Assembly (NCBI GenBank): GCA_024529925.1
Contig: JAFEUB010001194.1
Coordinates: 398,001-462,000 of the forward strand
Direction: 5' to 3'
Origin: Ophthalmolycus amberensis
Lineage: Eukaryota > Chordata > Actinopteri > Perciformes > Zoarcidae
DNA: 64,000 bases
The translations under genes were made by a program, and so were the position numbers. Shown in pieces: positions 21,401-32,495 of this stretch (positions within the stretch are counted from its first letter, which is position 1; the number at the start of each line of letters is the position of its first letter). The notes beneath the pieces are model-generated. The model was not told where the DNA came from and did not search any database. It saw nothing but the letters and a program-made list of their open reading frames with translations.

Positions 21401-24400
21401 TAGTTGCTGCAGATATTGGTGTCCCACCAGTTAGCTTGAGCGAGAGCACTCTGCTACTGTGAAAAACGGACAAAAAAGAACAGTCCGTACAGTGAGAGGG
21501 GAGCGAGGACACTCTTCACTAAGATAGTTGCTGCAGATATTGGTGTCCCACCAGTTAGCTTGAGCGAGAGCACTCTGCCACTGTGGAAACAGGTCAGGCA
21601 AAGTCCTTATAGTGAGAGGGGAGCGAGGACACTCTCTTCACTAAGCTAGTTGCTGCAGATATTTGTGTCCCACCAGTTAGCTTTGAGCGAGAGCACTCTG
21701 CTACTGTGGAAACAGGTCAGGCAAAGTCCTTATAGTGAGAGGGGAGCGAGGACACTCCCTTCACTAGGATAGTTGCTGCAGATATTGGTGTCCCACCAGT
21801 TAGCTTGAGCGAGAGCACTCTGCTACTGTAAAAAACGGACAAAAAAGAACAGTCCGTACAGTGAGAGGGGAGCGAGGACACTCTTCACTAAGATAGTTGC
21901 TGCAGATATTGGTGTCCCACCAGTTAGCTTGAGCGAGAGCACTCTGCTACTGTGAAAAACGGACAAAAAAGAACAGTCCGTACAGTGAGAGGGGAGCGAG
22001 GACACTCTTCACTAAGATAGTTGCTGCAGATATTGGTGTCCCACCAGTTAGCTTGAGCGAGAGCACTCTGCCACTGTGGAAACAGGTCAGGAAAACAGTC
22101 CTGATGGTGAGAGGGGAGCGAGGACACTCTCTTCACTAGGATAGTTGCTGCAGCTATTGGTGTCCCACCAGTTAGCTTGAGCGAGAGCCCTCTGCCACTG
22201 TGGAAACAGGTCAGGAAAACAGTCCTTATAGTGAGAGGGGAGCGAGGACACTCTCTTCACTAGGATAGTTGCTGCAGATATTGGTGTCCCACCAGTTAGC
22301 TTGAGCGAGAGCACTCTGCTACTGTGAAACACGGACAAAAAAGAACACAGTCCTTACAGTGAGAGGGGAGCGAGGACACTCTCTTCACTTGGACAGTTGC
22401 TGGAACTCTTGGTGTGCTACCAGTTAGCCTGAGCGAGGGCACTCTGCTAACTGATATCCGCGACTGATATGGCCATAATGTTTACAACAATCAATGGACA
22501 CAATCAGAGTATTAGCTTTAGTCTAGTTAGCTGGAGCGAACTCGACAGCCGTAATGCGTAAAAACATCAATGGGCACAACCTCAATGTTGATTTAGTATA
22601 ACTAGCATTCACCGAGTTTAGCCTGAGCGAACACACTCTGCTAACTGTGATAGTTGTAATGCTACAAAGTTGATGGCCACAGCCCCAGTATCAGCTTTGT
22701 TTAGCTAGTTTCTTTGTTTAGCTAGTTTCCCACTGAGTTAACCTGAGAGGGGACGCTCTGTTAACTGTGACAGCCGTAAGGATACAAAGTTGATGGACAC
22801 AGCCCCAGTATCAGCTCTGTTTAGCTAGCTTCCCACTGAGTTAACCTGAGCGGGGACGCTCTGTTAACTGTGACGGCCGGAAGGTTTACAAAGTTGATGG
22901 ACGCAGTCCCAGCTAGCATCTCACCAAGTTAGCCTGAGTGAAGACACTGCTAACTGCGAATTACGTCAGATGTAAAGATGAAATCTCAACGTAACACTGT
23001 GAAGGGCGGGCCGACAGCGTAATTCTACGCTCTCGTTAGCGCGCCACTCGATTAACTAGAGCGGAAGCGCTCTGCCAACCGAGGAACAAACAACTGTTAT
23101 AGAAACCAATGTTAATCGATCTTACCGATTGCTGTCATCACGACTTAGGTGGCCCTTATCAGACTGGTGACGACCGATGATAGGGGCGTCCACCAGTCCG
23201 GGGCTCGATGTCCGAACGGCGAACACACCGTTCCCTCCGAAGAGGGACAGCTCGTCGCAGCCTTTGGAGGGCGAGAGAACCGCAACTCCGACCGGTGGTC
23301 ACAAGGCTACAGCGACGAGCTCTAATATGTCTTGATCGTAGACACATCCTTGTTTATGCTACCATGGTAGTCAACCTGCGTAGCGAGAAGAAAAAAAGGA
23401 CTGAAGCTCAGGATGACACCGGAACTTATAGACGACGGGAGTCATCTGAGGTCACGAGTGACTTTGTTGATATAAATATTCGACCTGCGCATGCGCGAGA
23501 CGGAAGATATCCAGTGTTAAGCACTGCCTCTGGCGGTCAGTAAGGATGAAATAGAACATCTTAAAGTTCACGATGGGAGGTAAAACTTTAATTTATGTCC
23601 CTAATTGTTTTCCAGAAAGGGTTCCTGGAAATAACCATGTCGTCTGCTACTAACTATAGGGAAAACAGAGACAAAGTTATGTCAAAGTTTTTTCATGAAA
23701 AGCTGTTTCTTACATAAAGAAACCTACAGACATTATACTTCAACAGCTGACTGAACAAATAAAATAGGATTGGAAAACTTTGTGAGGAGGGATTTCATCT
23801 CATGGCTGAGTGTGTTGAGACCTTTTGTAAACAGCTATTTAATGAAATAGAAACAATTCCTGGCATGCCACAGAGGGAGGCGCCACACACTGATGCACAA
23901 AGTTGCTCTTTTGTTTCAATAAGAGGATCAAGAGGATAACATACTGCTGTAGTATTAGGGTTCGGTTTGGTGGCCAAATTGGCACATTGTGAAAAGAGTG
24001 AATGAATTTAGTCTCGGCCCTTCCAGGTACTCTTACCGGGCAGTGCTATCCTGATGGACTGTGTCTTCTGCTGACTTGGGGCTGGAGGCAGATCTTCAAT
24101 GACCTCTACAAAGTTAAGAGGGAAGATACCCGTCGAGGCGGCGATCTGTCCCCGAGCCCAGTCCTGTCCAACCAACGCCTTCAGCTGGATCACGTCGCCC
24201 TCAGAGAACGACAGCTCACCGCTGTTCTCCCCCTCAAAGTCGAACCTCGCCACGCATCTCGGACCGCTTTAGTGGAGGCCGCAACATTTTCAGATGTCGG
24301 GTTAGTTCATCAGGGTGGTTTGTAAAGGCGAGTGCAAAGAGTTTATCAGGTAAAAAAAAACCTTACCTGACTGTTGCAGACGGTGGCCTCGCTTTCCGTT

Positions 24401-25391
24401 CAGGGAGCGGTTTTGGGGAATTTGACTAGTTGGAGAAATGATAATTCTTTTATTTAGGAAATCCTTAATCATACTAAACATTTAACCAAAGACCGATGCA
24501 GCGCAAGAATGGATTTCAATGGTTGAAACTTACAAGTACTTTGACATAATTGGCAGGAAAGAAACCGGAAGATCCCCTACAAGTGCCTCTGTACCACTCG
24601 CTGTCCACCTGCTCCACCATGGTCACAACATCTCCTGCTCTCAGACCCAGCTCTCCTGGACCCTCTGTGTGTGCAGAACAAACAGCTGTTCATGGCAGAA
24701 CATAATCTGAACACGTTCTGCCAAATGCAAAACAACTAATAATTGTTAAAAATGAGTTTTAGTTATATGCTAGTTTGGATTATCTTCCAACAGCTAGTAT
24801 CTATACTTTAAAAAAATATGCATCACAATTATAGTTTGAAATAATAATGACATTTTGGGCTATTTGCTTTTTTGAGAATCTCCTTTCTGTGCGTTATGGA
24901 CCTGGAATTAGGGAGCGATTAGCCTTGCTTAGCTTAGCTTAGTTTATTTTAGCTTAGCTTATTTTAGCTTAGCTTAGCCTAGCATTAAGATGGGAAGCAG
25001 GGAGAAACAGCTAGCCGTCTCTCCCTCTCTCTTAAGTGCAAAAATATCATAAATCTTTCTTTTTAAGTTTCTGTTTGTCTTTGAATAAACACATTCTTCC
25101 TACTCCTTAAAAGCGCACAATTTAGTTAATCCGTGTACGTATTTTTTACCATTGGAGAGAGCCAGGCTAGCTGTTGCTGCTACCAGTCTTTATGCTAATC
25201 GCCTCCTGGGTCTAGCTCCAGAAATGCAGAACTTTTAAAAAGAAAGTTAAAACTAACTATTCTTTCAATATATTTTCTCATGTTAGTGTTCTTGTCTTAT
25301 CTCAGTCAGTATTTGCAGCTGTTTCACCTGGATTGAAGTCATGTATGGCCTGCACCTTAAGCTCAGGACCAGCTCCACCTGAACCGGCATC
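15497..25391 (-). CDS. sh3d19: sh3d19, C-terminal half (SH3 domains 2-5)
   Basis: Eight coding exons on the minus strand: 25328-25391, 24534-24664, 24367-24425, 24037-24266, 17154-17203, 16818-17004, 15707-15810 and 15497-15607 (TAG). They total 936 nt, 311 residues plus stop, open in phase 0 from the first exon. Four SH3 domains are clear: VQAIHDFNPE...WYRGTC...FPANYVKV; CVARFDFEGENSGELSFSEG...WARG...FPLNFVEV; VALYDYDGNSDGDLSF...WSCG...FPRAFVE; KAMFDYLSQCDEELSL...WFLG...VPKNYVQVLG. All keep the acidic RT-loop residues and the Trp. The order and linkers match mammalian SH3D19, whose SH3 domains bind proline motifs of ADAM proteases and endocytic partners. The upstream exons (proline-rich region and first SH3) are absent between 25391 and 29400. 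Matching exons lie at 990-2949. The 6.8-kb intron before 17203 holds a DIRS-like element. The acceptor at 15811 is a CAGCAG tandem, so isoforms could differ by one residue. Confidence 0.93.
16165..16676. mobile_element. Non-autonomous DNA transposon of the CAGTGGTGG type
   Basis: Begins CAGTGGTGGAAGGAATATTT with TTTACTTAAGTAAAAGT just inside. Ends with TACTTAAGTAAATGTACTTC and TTCACCACCAC. This terminal and subterminal pattern is common in teleost hAT-like elements. It lies in an sh3d19 intron and carries no ORF. Confidence 0.55.
17971..18619 (-). pseudogene. DIRS tyrosine recombinase (frameshifted)
   Basis: Two overlapping minus frames. 18251-18619 gives the recombinase N-terminal part (LDTLCLSPFGPLA, SCLRWNSDGLGVTFWPN). 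17971-18366 gives the catalytic part (LLCPVRALRAYVEATACIRR, KKGCALSKQRLSHWIVEAI, HSTRSVSTSG, VEDICAAASGASPSTFTRHY). The H-x-x-R pair and a terminal Tyr match the fold of tyrosine recombinases that insert circular DIRS intermediates. A frameshift between the two frames near 18360 makes it inactive as read. Confidence 0.75.
19095..20420 (-). pseudogene. DIRS reverse transcriptase / RNase H remnants
   Basis: Broken minus-strand frames. RT palm fragments read VFTGCVTAVLSP, then in another frame ILPYLDDWL (the catalytic YxDD), then VNMSPSQSITFISVAL. An RNase H start reads FLRLLGKLTAASTVVPLGLQ and VTTDACL. Multiple frameshifts and stops show that the coding capacity has been lost. Confidence 0.65.
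21190..22440. repeat. About 122-bp tandem repeat array inside the DIRS element
   Basis: Ten or so units containing GTTAGCTTGAGCGAGAGCAC recur at about 21309, 21431, 21554, 21677, 21800, 21922, 22048, 22171, 22294 and 22422. Each includes GTGAGAGGGGAGCGAGGACA and GTTGCTGCAGATATTGGTGT. Copies are more than 90% alike by eye. Two subtypes alternate (GGAAACAGGTCAGGCAAAGT versus AAAACGGACAAAAAAGAACA). Confidence 0.85.
22560..22990. repeat. Diverged second tandem array of the DIRS 5' region
   Basis: Units of roughly 100-115 bp with CACTGAGTTAACCTGAG(A/C)G, GCTCTGTTAACTGTGACAGC and AAAGTTGATGGACACAGCCC continue the preceding array in a more diverged form toward the element's 5' terminus. Confidence 0.6.
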
Positions 25392-25539
25392 CTATGGAGA
25401 GAGAGAGGTTAATGTAACAGAGCCCTCTGGGCAAGATAGACTCAAGTGTCAAATAAATGGTTTACTCATAAATATCACCTGTGGCGGGGGCATGTGTTAG
25501 CATGTGTTAGCATGTGTAGTTACCCAATTTACTGTCTGT

Positions 25540-25990
25540 CTTTACTGTGCAATCTACAGCAAGTAGACTAAAATATATGTTTCCTGTCCATACAAAGTAA
25601 TTTGCTACAGTATATTGACTTATACCCGAAAGGAGTGACTTACTTTTTGTACCCTTATGATTACCCGATAAAGTTAAAAAGAAAAATGATATGCAAGGCC
25701 TTATAAGTTAATACAGCTCTAGATTTATACAGTATTGCTATATAATTTGAAATTGTACCATTAATATAGTCAATATGTTGTCTCCATGTTATTTTAAGAT
25801 CGATAACAACCCAGAGGAATTTTGTCTCAAAAAGTCTTTCAATTTTATCGTCACAGATTTTTCCTAAATTAAGTGGTATCTTTCAATAGTTAGTTTCCTC
25901 CAACTAACAGTCCACAACCTAAATAGAATGAATCTACAATGATATAAATTAGATACAAGTAGAAAATCCTTTAAATAGTATATTAATAAT
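25540..25990 (-). mobile_element. LINE reverse transcriptase remnant (minus)
   Basis: Minus-strand codons read ERLFETKFLWVVIDLKITWR then QHIDYINGTI, followed by NYIAILYKSRAVLTYKALH. This is the C-terminal part of a non-LTR reverse transcriptase (usual form KFLGVxIDxxLTWxxHI). Its 5'-proximal 75 bases (about 25893-25985) are repeated in inverted orientation at about 28122-28195. Confidence 0.55.
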
Positions 25991-25991
25991 A

Positions 25992-27160
25992 ATTAGAAAA
26001 AAACACTGCTTTGATTATTTAAAGATGTTCATCAATTTTCTCATTACATTACATTACAGTCATTCAGCAGACGCTTTTATCCAAAGCAACTTACAATAAG
26101 TGTATTCAACATAGGTAGCCTCTACCCATTCTGTAAAAAAAAAACTTTTGGATATCGCTAAACTGATCGTGAAGATAAATCCAAATGTGTGATTGTCAGG
26201 TTGATATATGTATCTTTAAAGAGGAGGGCTATTCAGCATGGCCTTCATAAAAGCTAAGATAAACTTGGCCCGATAAAATGTCATATCCCCATATTATGTT
26301 ATCAAAAACACCTCTTTTTGGTCATTTGACAGTAAGGTGTACTTCTCTGAATACAATGTATGTTCTGCATTAACTCTTTCAAGCCTACATATTTAAATGC
26401 AGTAAATCATATAGCATCATATTGATATAATTCTATAATTGCAACAACTACTTCCTAGTGCACATACACACACTTATATAGAAATGACGGCTATTTTTTC
26501 ACTAACAACTAAGCCAAAGGAAACACCAAACAAATTCTGTTGAAGCGGGAGATCAATTTTACATTATTAAATAATAACAGAGTAAAAATGTAAAATATCA
26601 AATACAAATATCAAATGCACAATTTATACAATAAGAATAAAATAGTACAAATATTAGATACAAAAATGCACAGTATATACAATCAATGAAATAGAATAAT
26701 ATTAAATTAACGAAGTATACAGTAGTGCAAAGATTTAACCAAACAACAAACAAACAACAGAGTAATGGTGTTATAGTTTTGTGATTGTGATACCATATTT
26801 TAACGTACATTTTCATATTTTTAAATCATGTCTTATACTGTTATACTGTATTGTTATGCACCAATCAACATTTGTTGATAGACAATTTATTTTCGACCAA
26901 AATCCAACTTCGCCCGGGACCTCCAATCCAAAGGGGAGGTTAACGAGGGGTATTTGAAGGCAGCATGTCAACTGTGCAGACACTGCTCAGAAATACCAGA
27001 AAATGTGAAAATTTGACAAAAAAATATAATCTGTGATTCAACCTTTTCAAAAACATCGTTTACGGAGAACCACTAAAGATCTTATCACTCAAATTTACAA
27101 ACTGCGTCACAGGCAGTGTTAAGACGAAAATCACTTCACACAAGGGTCCTACCAACTTCT
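25992..27160. other. AT-rich spacer between sh3d19 and usp38
   Basis: Strongly AT-rich with no convincing exon. In particular, I searched the minus strand for the proline-rich and first-SH3 exons of sh3d19, expected here, and did not find them. Confidence 0.5.
26041..26110. repeat. Common teleost dispersed repeat fragment
   Basis: TTACATTACAGTCATTCAGC followed by AGACGCTTTTATCCAAAGCA and ACTTACAATAAGTG is a widely dispersed motif in fish genomes, here a 70-bp fragment. A weaker relative (CCAAAGCGACTTACAATTCA) occurs at about 13908. Confidence 0.5.
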
Positions 27161-27169
27161 CTGTCCATA

Positions 27170-27314
27170 GGAATGACGTCGTCGGAAGTGTAATCAGCTG
27201 ATTTTGAGCGATCAAATGAATCAAAATAACATAGTTTTTTCTATCTAAAGACGGTTAACATCGACCGACAACTGAAGATATTCGGTTTGGACGTTGTTGA
27301 CATGCTTTATTTGG
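27170..27314 (+). promoter_or_regulatory. Presumed usp38 promoter and noncoding first exon
   Basis: TGACGTC (27174-27180, CRE-like) is followed at once by CGGAAGTG (27183-27190, an ETS site), a pair typical of housekeeping promoters. Downstream, TTTGG|GTAAGC at 27314/27315 is a good donor. The coding exon of usp38 begins with a good acceptor at 29401-29404, so an upstream noncoding exon is needed, and this is the best candidate. Inference only. Confidence 0.4.
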
Positions 27315-27740
27315 GTAAGCACAGATCGTAAAGCTTCTGTATTGCGCAAATACTCGTCCGTATTTATGCTAAGTCAGAGGAACCTAACGTTACCGAGCTA
27401 ACGTGTAGGCCTGTTTGGTTGCTTTGTTCGTTTTTTTTGTTGTTGTCGAAGGATTTTAGTAACAATTGTTGCCTTGTAGTGGCGGAACGGCCTCCAGCTG
27501 TTTACTTTTAGCTATGAAAGCCATGTTTTAGCTGCCGGTCGCAAATAAATAATGGTTAACGTTACAGCTAGCGTTAGCAAGCTAGCCGCCTGTATCCACA
27601 CAGAAGCACAAATAGGGGCTAACGGGGGAAACATCCGATGTGAAGTCATTTCATTTTCGTTTGATACGTTGTCTAATGTTAATTGGTTCTGTGGTACGGC
27701 GGATAGCTAATGGATTTTGGACTGAGGACATACAAAAATA

Positions 27741-27756
27741 CCCCCCCCCCCCCCCC
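27741..27756. repeat. Poly-C tract
   Basis: Sixteen consecutive C residues in the presumed usp38 5' intron. Confidence 0.9.
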
Positions 27757-28119
27757 AAATAGAAAATGATGATCAAAATTTGGTTAAAAATCAATCGCGT
27801 GATAGAATCCACTTAAATATTACATCTGCTTTAGATCTGTTCACATTTTAGCATATTTTGGAAAATATAAGTTTTTCAAGTAAGGCAATTGTTATTGTAA
27901 AATTAACTTATCCTGTGTTTAGGTTACTCTTATATTTAAATATAGATATAAATCTATATATAATATGATGACTCTGTAATTAACAACCTATTTAGCGTTA
28001 TTCATTTGAAAAATGTGTCCACTAGATGACAAACCAAAATGAACAATTTCTAAAATCATTTAGTTGTCAAATCCATTTTTCAAGCAAACCTGTTCAACAT
28101 TTTCTGTCTCCGGCTTCAC

Positions 28120-28430
28120 AGTTGTAAGGATTTTCTACTTTTATCATTGTAGATTCATTCTATTTAGGTTGTGGACTGTTAGTTGGAGGAAACCAGCGTT
28201 ATTACGTTAATCTTTCACATTATTGTGTGGAGTGGGGGTCAACCTTCTCGTTACAAAAGCTATACGTATTAGGAATATGGCTAGCTACTATGATCTCACA
28301 AATCCATTGTTTGTAAAATGTAATGATTTGGTATATTATAAAACAAGTGTGAAGGAAATATATTTATTTCATCTTTTTTATATTCTTGAGGGTAGCTTAA
28401 TTGATAAGAATGTAAGATAGGCATATATGT
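28120..28430 (+). mobile_element. LINE reverse transcriptase remnant (plus)
   Basis: Plus-strand codons read TKAIRIRNMASYYDLTNPLF then VKCNDLVYYKTS. They resemble the extreme C-terminal region of fish non-LTR elements (QKKAIRII...TNPLF). The 5' part (28122-28195) is the inverted complement of 25893-25985. It could be the other half of the same or a related insertion. Confidence 0.5.
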
Positions 28431-28435
28431 ATACC

Positions 28436-28538
<103 letters not shown>

Positions 28539-29413
28539 CATTATGCGTCTGCCTATAGCCTTTCAGTCATATTGTATACTAGATTTTATATTGGCTATAT
28601 TTATTTTATTGTGTGATGGATAAATAAAAAAACACTACACACTACTACTTGGAATTCGATGTTGACCATTTCCTTCAATTTTTTTGTGTGTGTAAAATTG
28701 ATTTGAAAACATAAAGAAATAGTCTTTCAGTTTCTTATTAGTTCCTTAAATGTAGTTGTCGGAATTAGTTGCCGTTCTGGTATTGTATTTTTAGAAATGT
28801 CCCTGTCTTTTGCACAGCACAGCTGTATGCAAAAACCTGAGATTACATTGTGTGATACTTTAAAGTCTTGTCACATGATATAAAACAACCCTTTTCACCT
28901 CAATAGTCACATCCCAGTAAAGTCTACAGGCTCTATGTTTCAGTTGCAGCACATTAACGCTGACTACACATTGTCTACCTTTTCAATGCTCACAGTCTGT
29001 GCACTCAATGAATGCAGACAATGTGTGGACTCTAGACTGGTAGAAAGGACCCTATTCACTTACATACGGTAATAATACCAATCTAGTACCCCTGTAAGCC
29101 GTGACAGTGAGCCTGCATCCTACAATACCAGGACTCTGAAACTGAAGCAGCTAAATGGAATTCAGCCGTTCATTTTAATTTTATTTACATCTGTCCGTTT
29201 CCTACTGTGACATGTCAAAATATCCTCTGTGAACAAATACCTATTGGACAGGACTATTTGGATATGTAAAGTCATTAGAACTACAGTGCAAACTGTGATA
29301 GTACATGAGGCCCGATCATTTATTTTACAATTATGTATAAGTTACAGAAGTTACTGTGATCTTTTCAAGTGTCCGCTAATTATTTCCTCATTTGCCTTTT
29401 GCAGACCGTCATC

Positions 29414-32400
29414 ATGGACAAGATTTTGGAGGGCCTCGTGAGCTCCGATCACTCCGTTCCAGTGAAGAGGGCCATTGTGAAGAAGGTAGTGGAAGCGGCA
29501 GAGAAAGAGGTGTCGGAGGAGCAGTGTCAGGCGTTGTTTACCCTCACCACCCGCCTCGTCTTGCTCGGTGAAGATGCCTTTCAGCGGCAGATCGGCTTCC
29601 AGGTTTTGGAAGCCTACGCGCGTTACCACCGCCCAGAGTTTGAGCTATTCTTCAGTAAAGACTTTGTCCTCGGTCTTCTCCAGCAGGGCTATGTCCAGCT
29701 GGACCGCAAAGACCCAGCCATAATAGACTACATTCACTGCTGCCTGCGGCTGGTCATCAGCTGCCCCTCTGTGCTTGAGATCTTCACCGTGGTTCAGGTG
29801 GAGGTTTTGAGGATGGTGTGTGAGCGTCCCGAGCCAGCTCTTTGTGCCCACCTGAGCACTTTGCTGTCCGACTTCGTGCAGTGCATCCCGAGGGATAAGT
29901 CGGGCGTTTTGTTCTGCCAGCAGCTGGTGAGGACCATCAGTTACTTCCACTGCTTCGCCAGCCAAGAACGGGAACTGAGAGAGTATGTAGGCCAGGTGAC
30001 GAAGGTTAGCACCCTGCTGCAAAACATCTGGAAGGCTGATCCAGCCACGCTGCTTCCCTCACTGCAGGAAGTCTTTGCTATTATCTCTTCCACAGGTAAG
30101 ACTCCTTCTGTCCTTCCCTCCTTTCTTCCTTCTAAAATGTCTATAATACATAGAGCAAAAACAGCCATTACTTTTCTCGAGGGTAAGTTTAGGGACACCT
30201 GGAAATAGGTACAGGTGTTCTTAAGAAGCTTACGGATTTATTCATAGATTTATAAACCAGTAATGAAAAAATAGTATTTGCATTTGGCAGCATGGGACCA
30301 TGACTTATGACTCTCCCTCCATACATCTTGGCAGTAATACCAGGGTTGTTAGCACATGATGGAACACCGAGGAACAGTTACCTTGTTTGATTTAGTTTTT
30401 TTTTCAGGGCCCTGCCAAAAGCTGACTTTGATCCTTTAGTTCTCTCATTTGAATAGATTGGCTGATGTTCATCCATTCAGTATTATTGGCTCGCTGATTA
30501 TTGTCATTTTCGAGGTAATGGCCTCACTTTACACTTGCTTGGAGCAATCCCTGGAGCAAAAACAAACCCCCTTCAAATCCACAAGGTGTGCATTTTTGTC
30601 ACGGATAAATATTGAAGCATTAGCTGTGAAGATGTGGTTCAGAATACTAATCTAGTGAGCAGCACAAAATAACAAACAGCAGGCAGCCTGCTTCAGTGAG
30701 CGATGCAAGCAGAGCCACTTTGGCTTAAAAGGCCGCCGCCTCGTTTTCAGTTCCATTTTTCAGGCGAGCTGTGCTTCTAAAATGCTGGTGTCAAAATCCG
30801 GACCCACTAACAAATCAACAGATCCACGCTCCTCTTCCCAGATGCTACACAAACACTGTGGAACTATATCCAAATACTACAGGAAACCATCAAAGGAAAG
30901 CTGTGATGCAGGATATCTTTTCTTAATGTGCAGCTGCAGAGCAATTTAGATATTTTATTCAGGCCTACTTTAGTTTAAGTGTGCTCTGTGTAGCTGTATT
31001 ATGTACAAAGAAATGGGTATTTTACTCTGCTCAATATCAGCAGATACTCAATGTTAAAAAAACTTGTTTTGTCACAGGAGATGGACAAAACAACAGGAAG
31101 AGCTTAAATATAAGGCCTTAGTTTGTGGTGGTGTTGCAAAAAGAACAGATGCTGTGTAGTGATGTACCACCTCTACTGTGATTGATCTCCTGCAGACCCC
31201 TCCTTTGACCCTTCCATTGCTCTGGCCAGCCTGGTGCAGCACATCCCCGTCCAGATGATCACCGTGCTCATCAAGAGTCTCACGACGGACCACAATGTCA
31301 AAGATGCAAGCATGACGAAAGCACTCTGCAGGTTACCTCTCGCATTGAATCATCCCAGATCGATGTTGCCATAACCTACCCGCGTGTTTGCACGTTGTTC
31401 TCACTCCGTGTGCTTCGCTCTATCTACAGGATGATTGACTGGCTTTCTTGGCCTCTGGCCCAACATGTTGACACCTGGGTCATCGCTCTACTGAAGGGAC
31501 TGGCTGCCGTTCAGAAGTTCACTATCCTCATAGATGTCACTCTGCTTAAAATTGAACTGGTTTGTAGTGGGATCTCGTCATTTTGATTTGTTATGGATGA
31601 AGAAAGGAGAAGAAGCCAGTCATAAATTGCATGCATTTAAAAAAAAAAAAAAAAAAAAAAGATACGCAGATGTTAAACTGCAGTAATAATGAAGCTGGAT
31701 TGCAGCATTTTTTTCATGAAGATATATTACCCAGGGCTGTATAAATGTATTAATGACTTTTTTTTTTTGAACCCATAGGTATTCAGTCGTCTGTGGTACC
31801 CCATTGTGCGGCAGGGAGCGCTAGCTGTGCTCTCCCACATGCTGCTGAGTTTCCAGCACTCTCCTGAAGCCTTCCATTTGGTACGGGATCTCCTGCCTCC
31901 TCACAAGCCCATTTCCCTTCTCATACGGCCACTCGATTGGTTTTCTCATTTTCTTCTCTTCTGGCTTAAATGACTTCAAAGCCGCATAGACTTCTTTTCC
32001 CAGAACCCCCAGGCTCGGCAGCGCTCTCCCCTCCTAATGATGTGTGAAGCACTTAAACGTCGGGGCAATGGCCCTTGAGCTGGACAATTTCATTAGTATC
32101 TAAAAAAAAGTATATATTCTCCAAAATACTCAGCAAATGAGGCTGAACCCTCTGTGGGGTTCCCGATGGGCAACTACCCTCTGGCTGACCGTGCTGCATG
32201 TTTCTGTGATTAATATTAGCAGCACCTTCCAGCACCACGGTGTCCTCAACATTTGTGTCTTATCTTCATCCCTCACCGTCCCAGGTTGTTCCACATGTGG
32301 TGCATCTGGTCCAGTCTCTGAGGACAGATGGTCTCCCCACCAGCAAAGCGTTCTTGCTGCAGTTCACTGAGCTCATACACTGCATGATGTACCAGTACTC

Positions 32401-32456
32401 CGGCTTCCCTGACCTCTATGACCACATACTAGAGGCCATCAAGGTAAAAGAGCATA

Positions 32457-32495
<39 letters not shown>

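Larger units (their letters stand above)
17589..23557 (-). mobile_element. DIRS-like tyrosine-recombinase retrotransposon, degenerate
   Basis: A six-kb element in an sh3d19 intron, in the same orientation as the gene. Inverted terminal repeats lie at 17589-17790 and 23397-23557. An internal complementary region at about 17818-17930 joins the complement of the left end (CATAGAACCGTAGTTACATT) to the complement of the right end (TTCTATTTCATCCTTACTGA). This is the hallmark that lets DIRS elements replicate through a circle. Minus-strand coding remnants, in order, are reverse transcriptase with LPYLDDWL (about 19880-19920) and SPSQSITFISVAL, RNase H with VTTDACLSRRGAV, and tyrosine recombinase. 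Numerous frameshifts separate these pieces. The 5' third consists of tandem repeats. No target-site duplication is seen, as expected. Confidence 0.85.
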
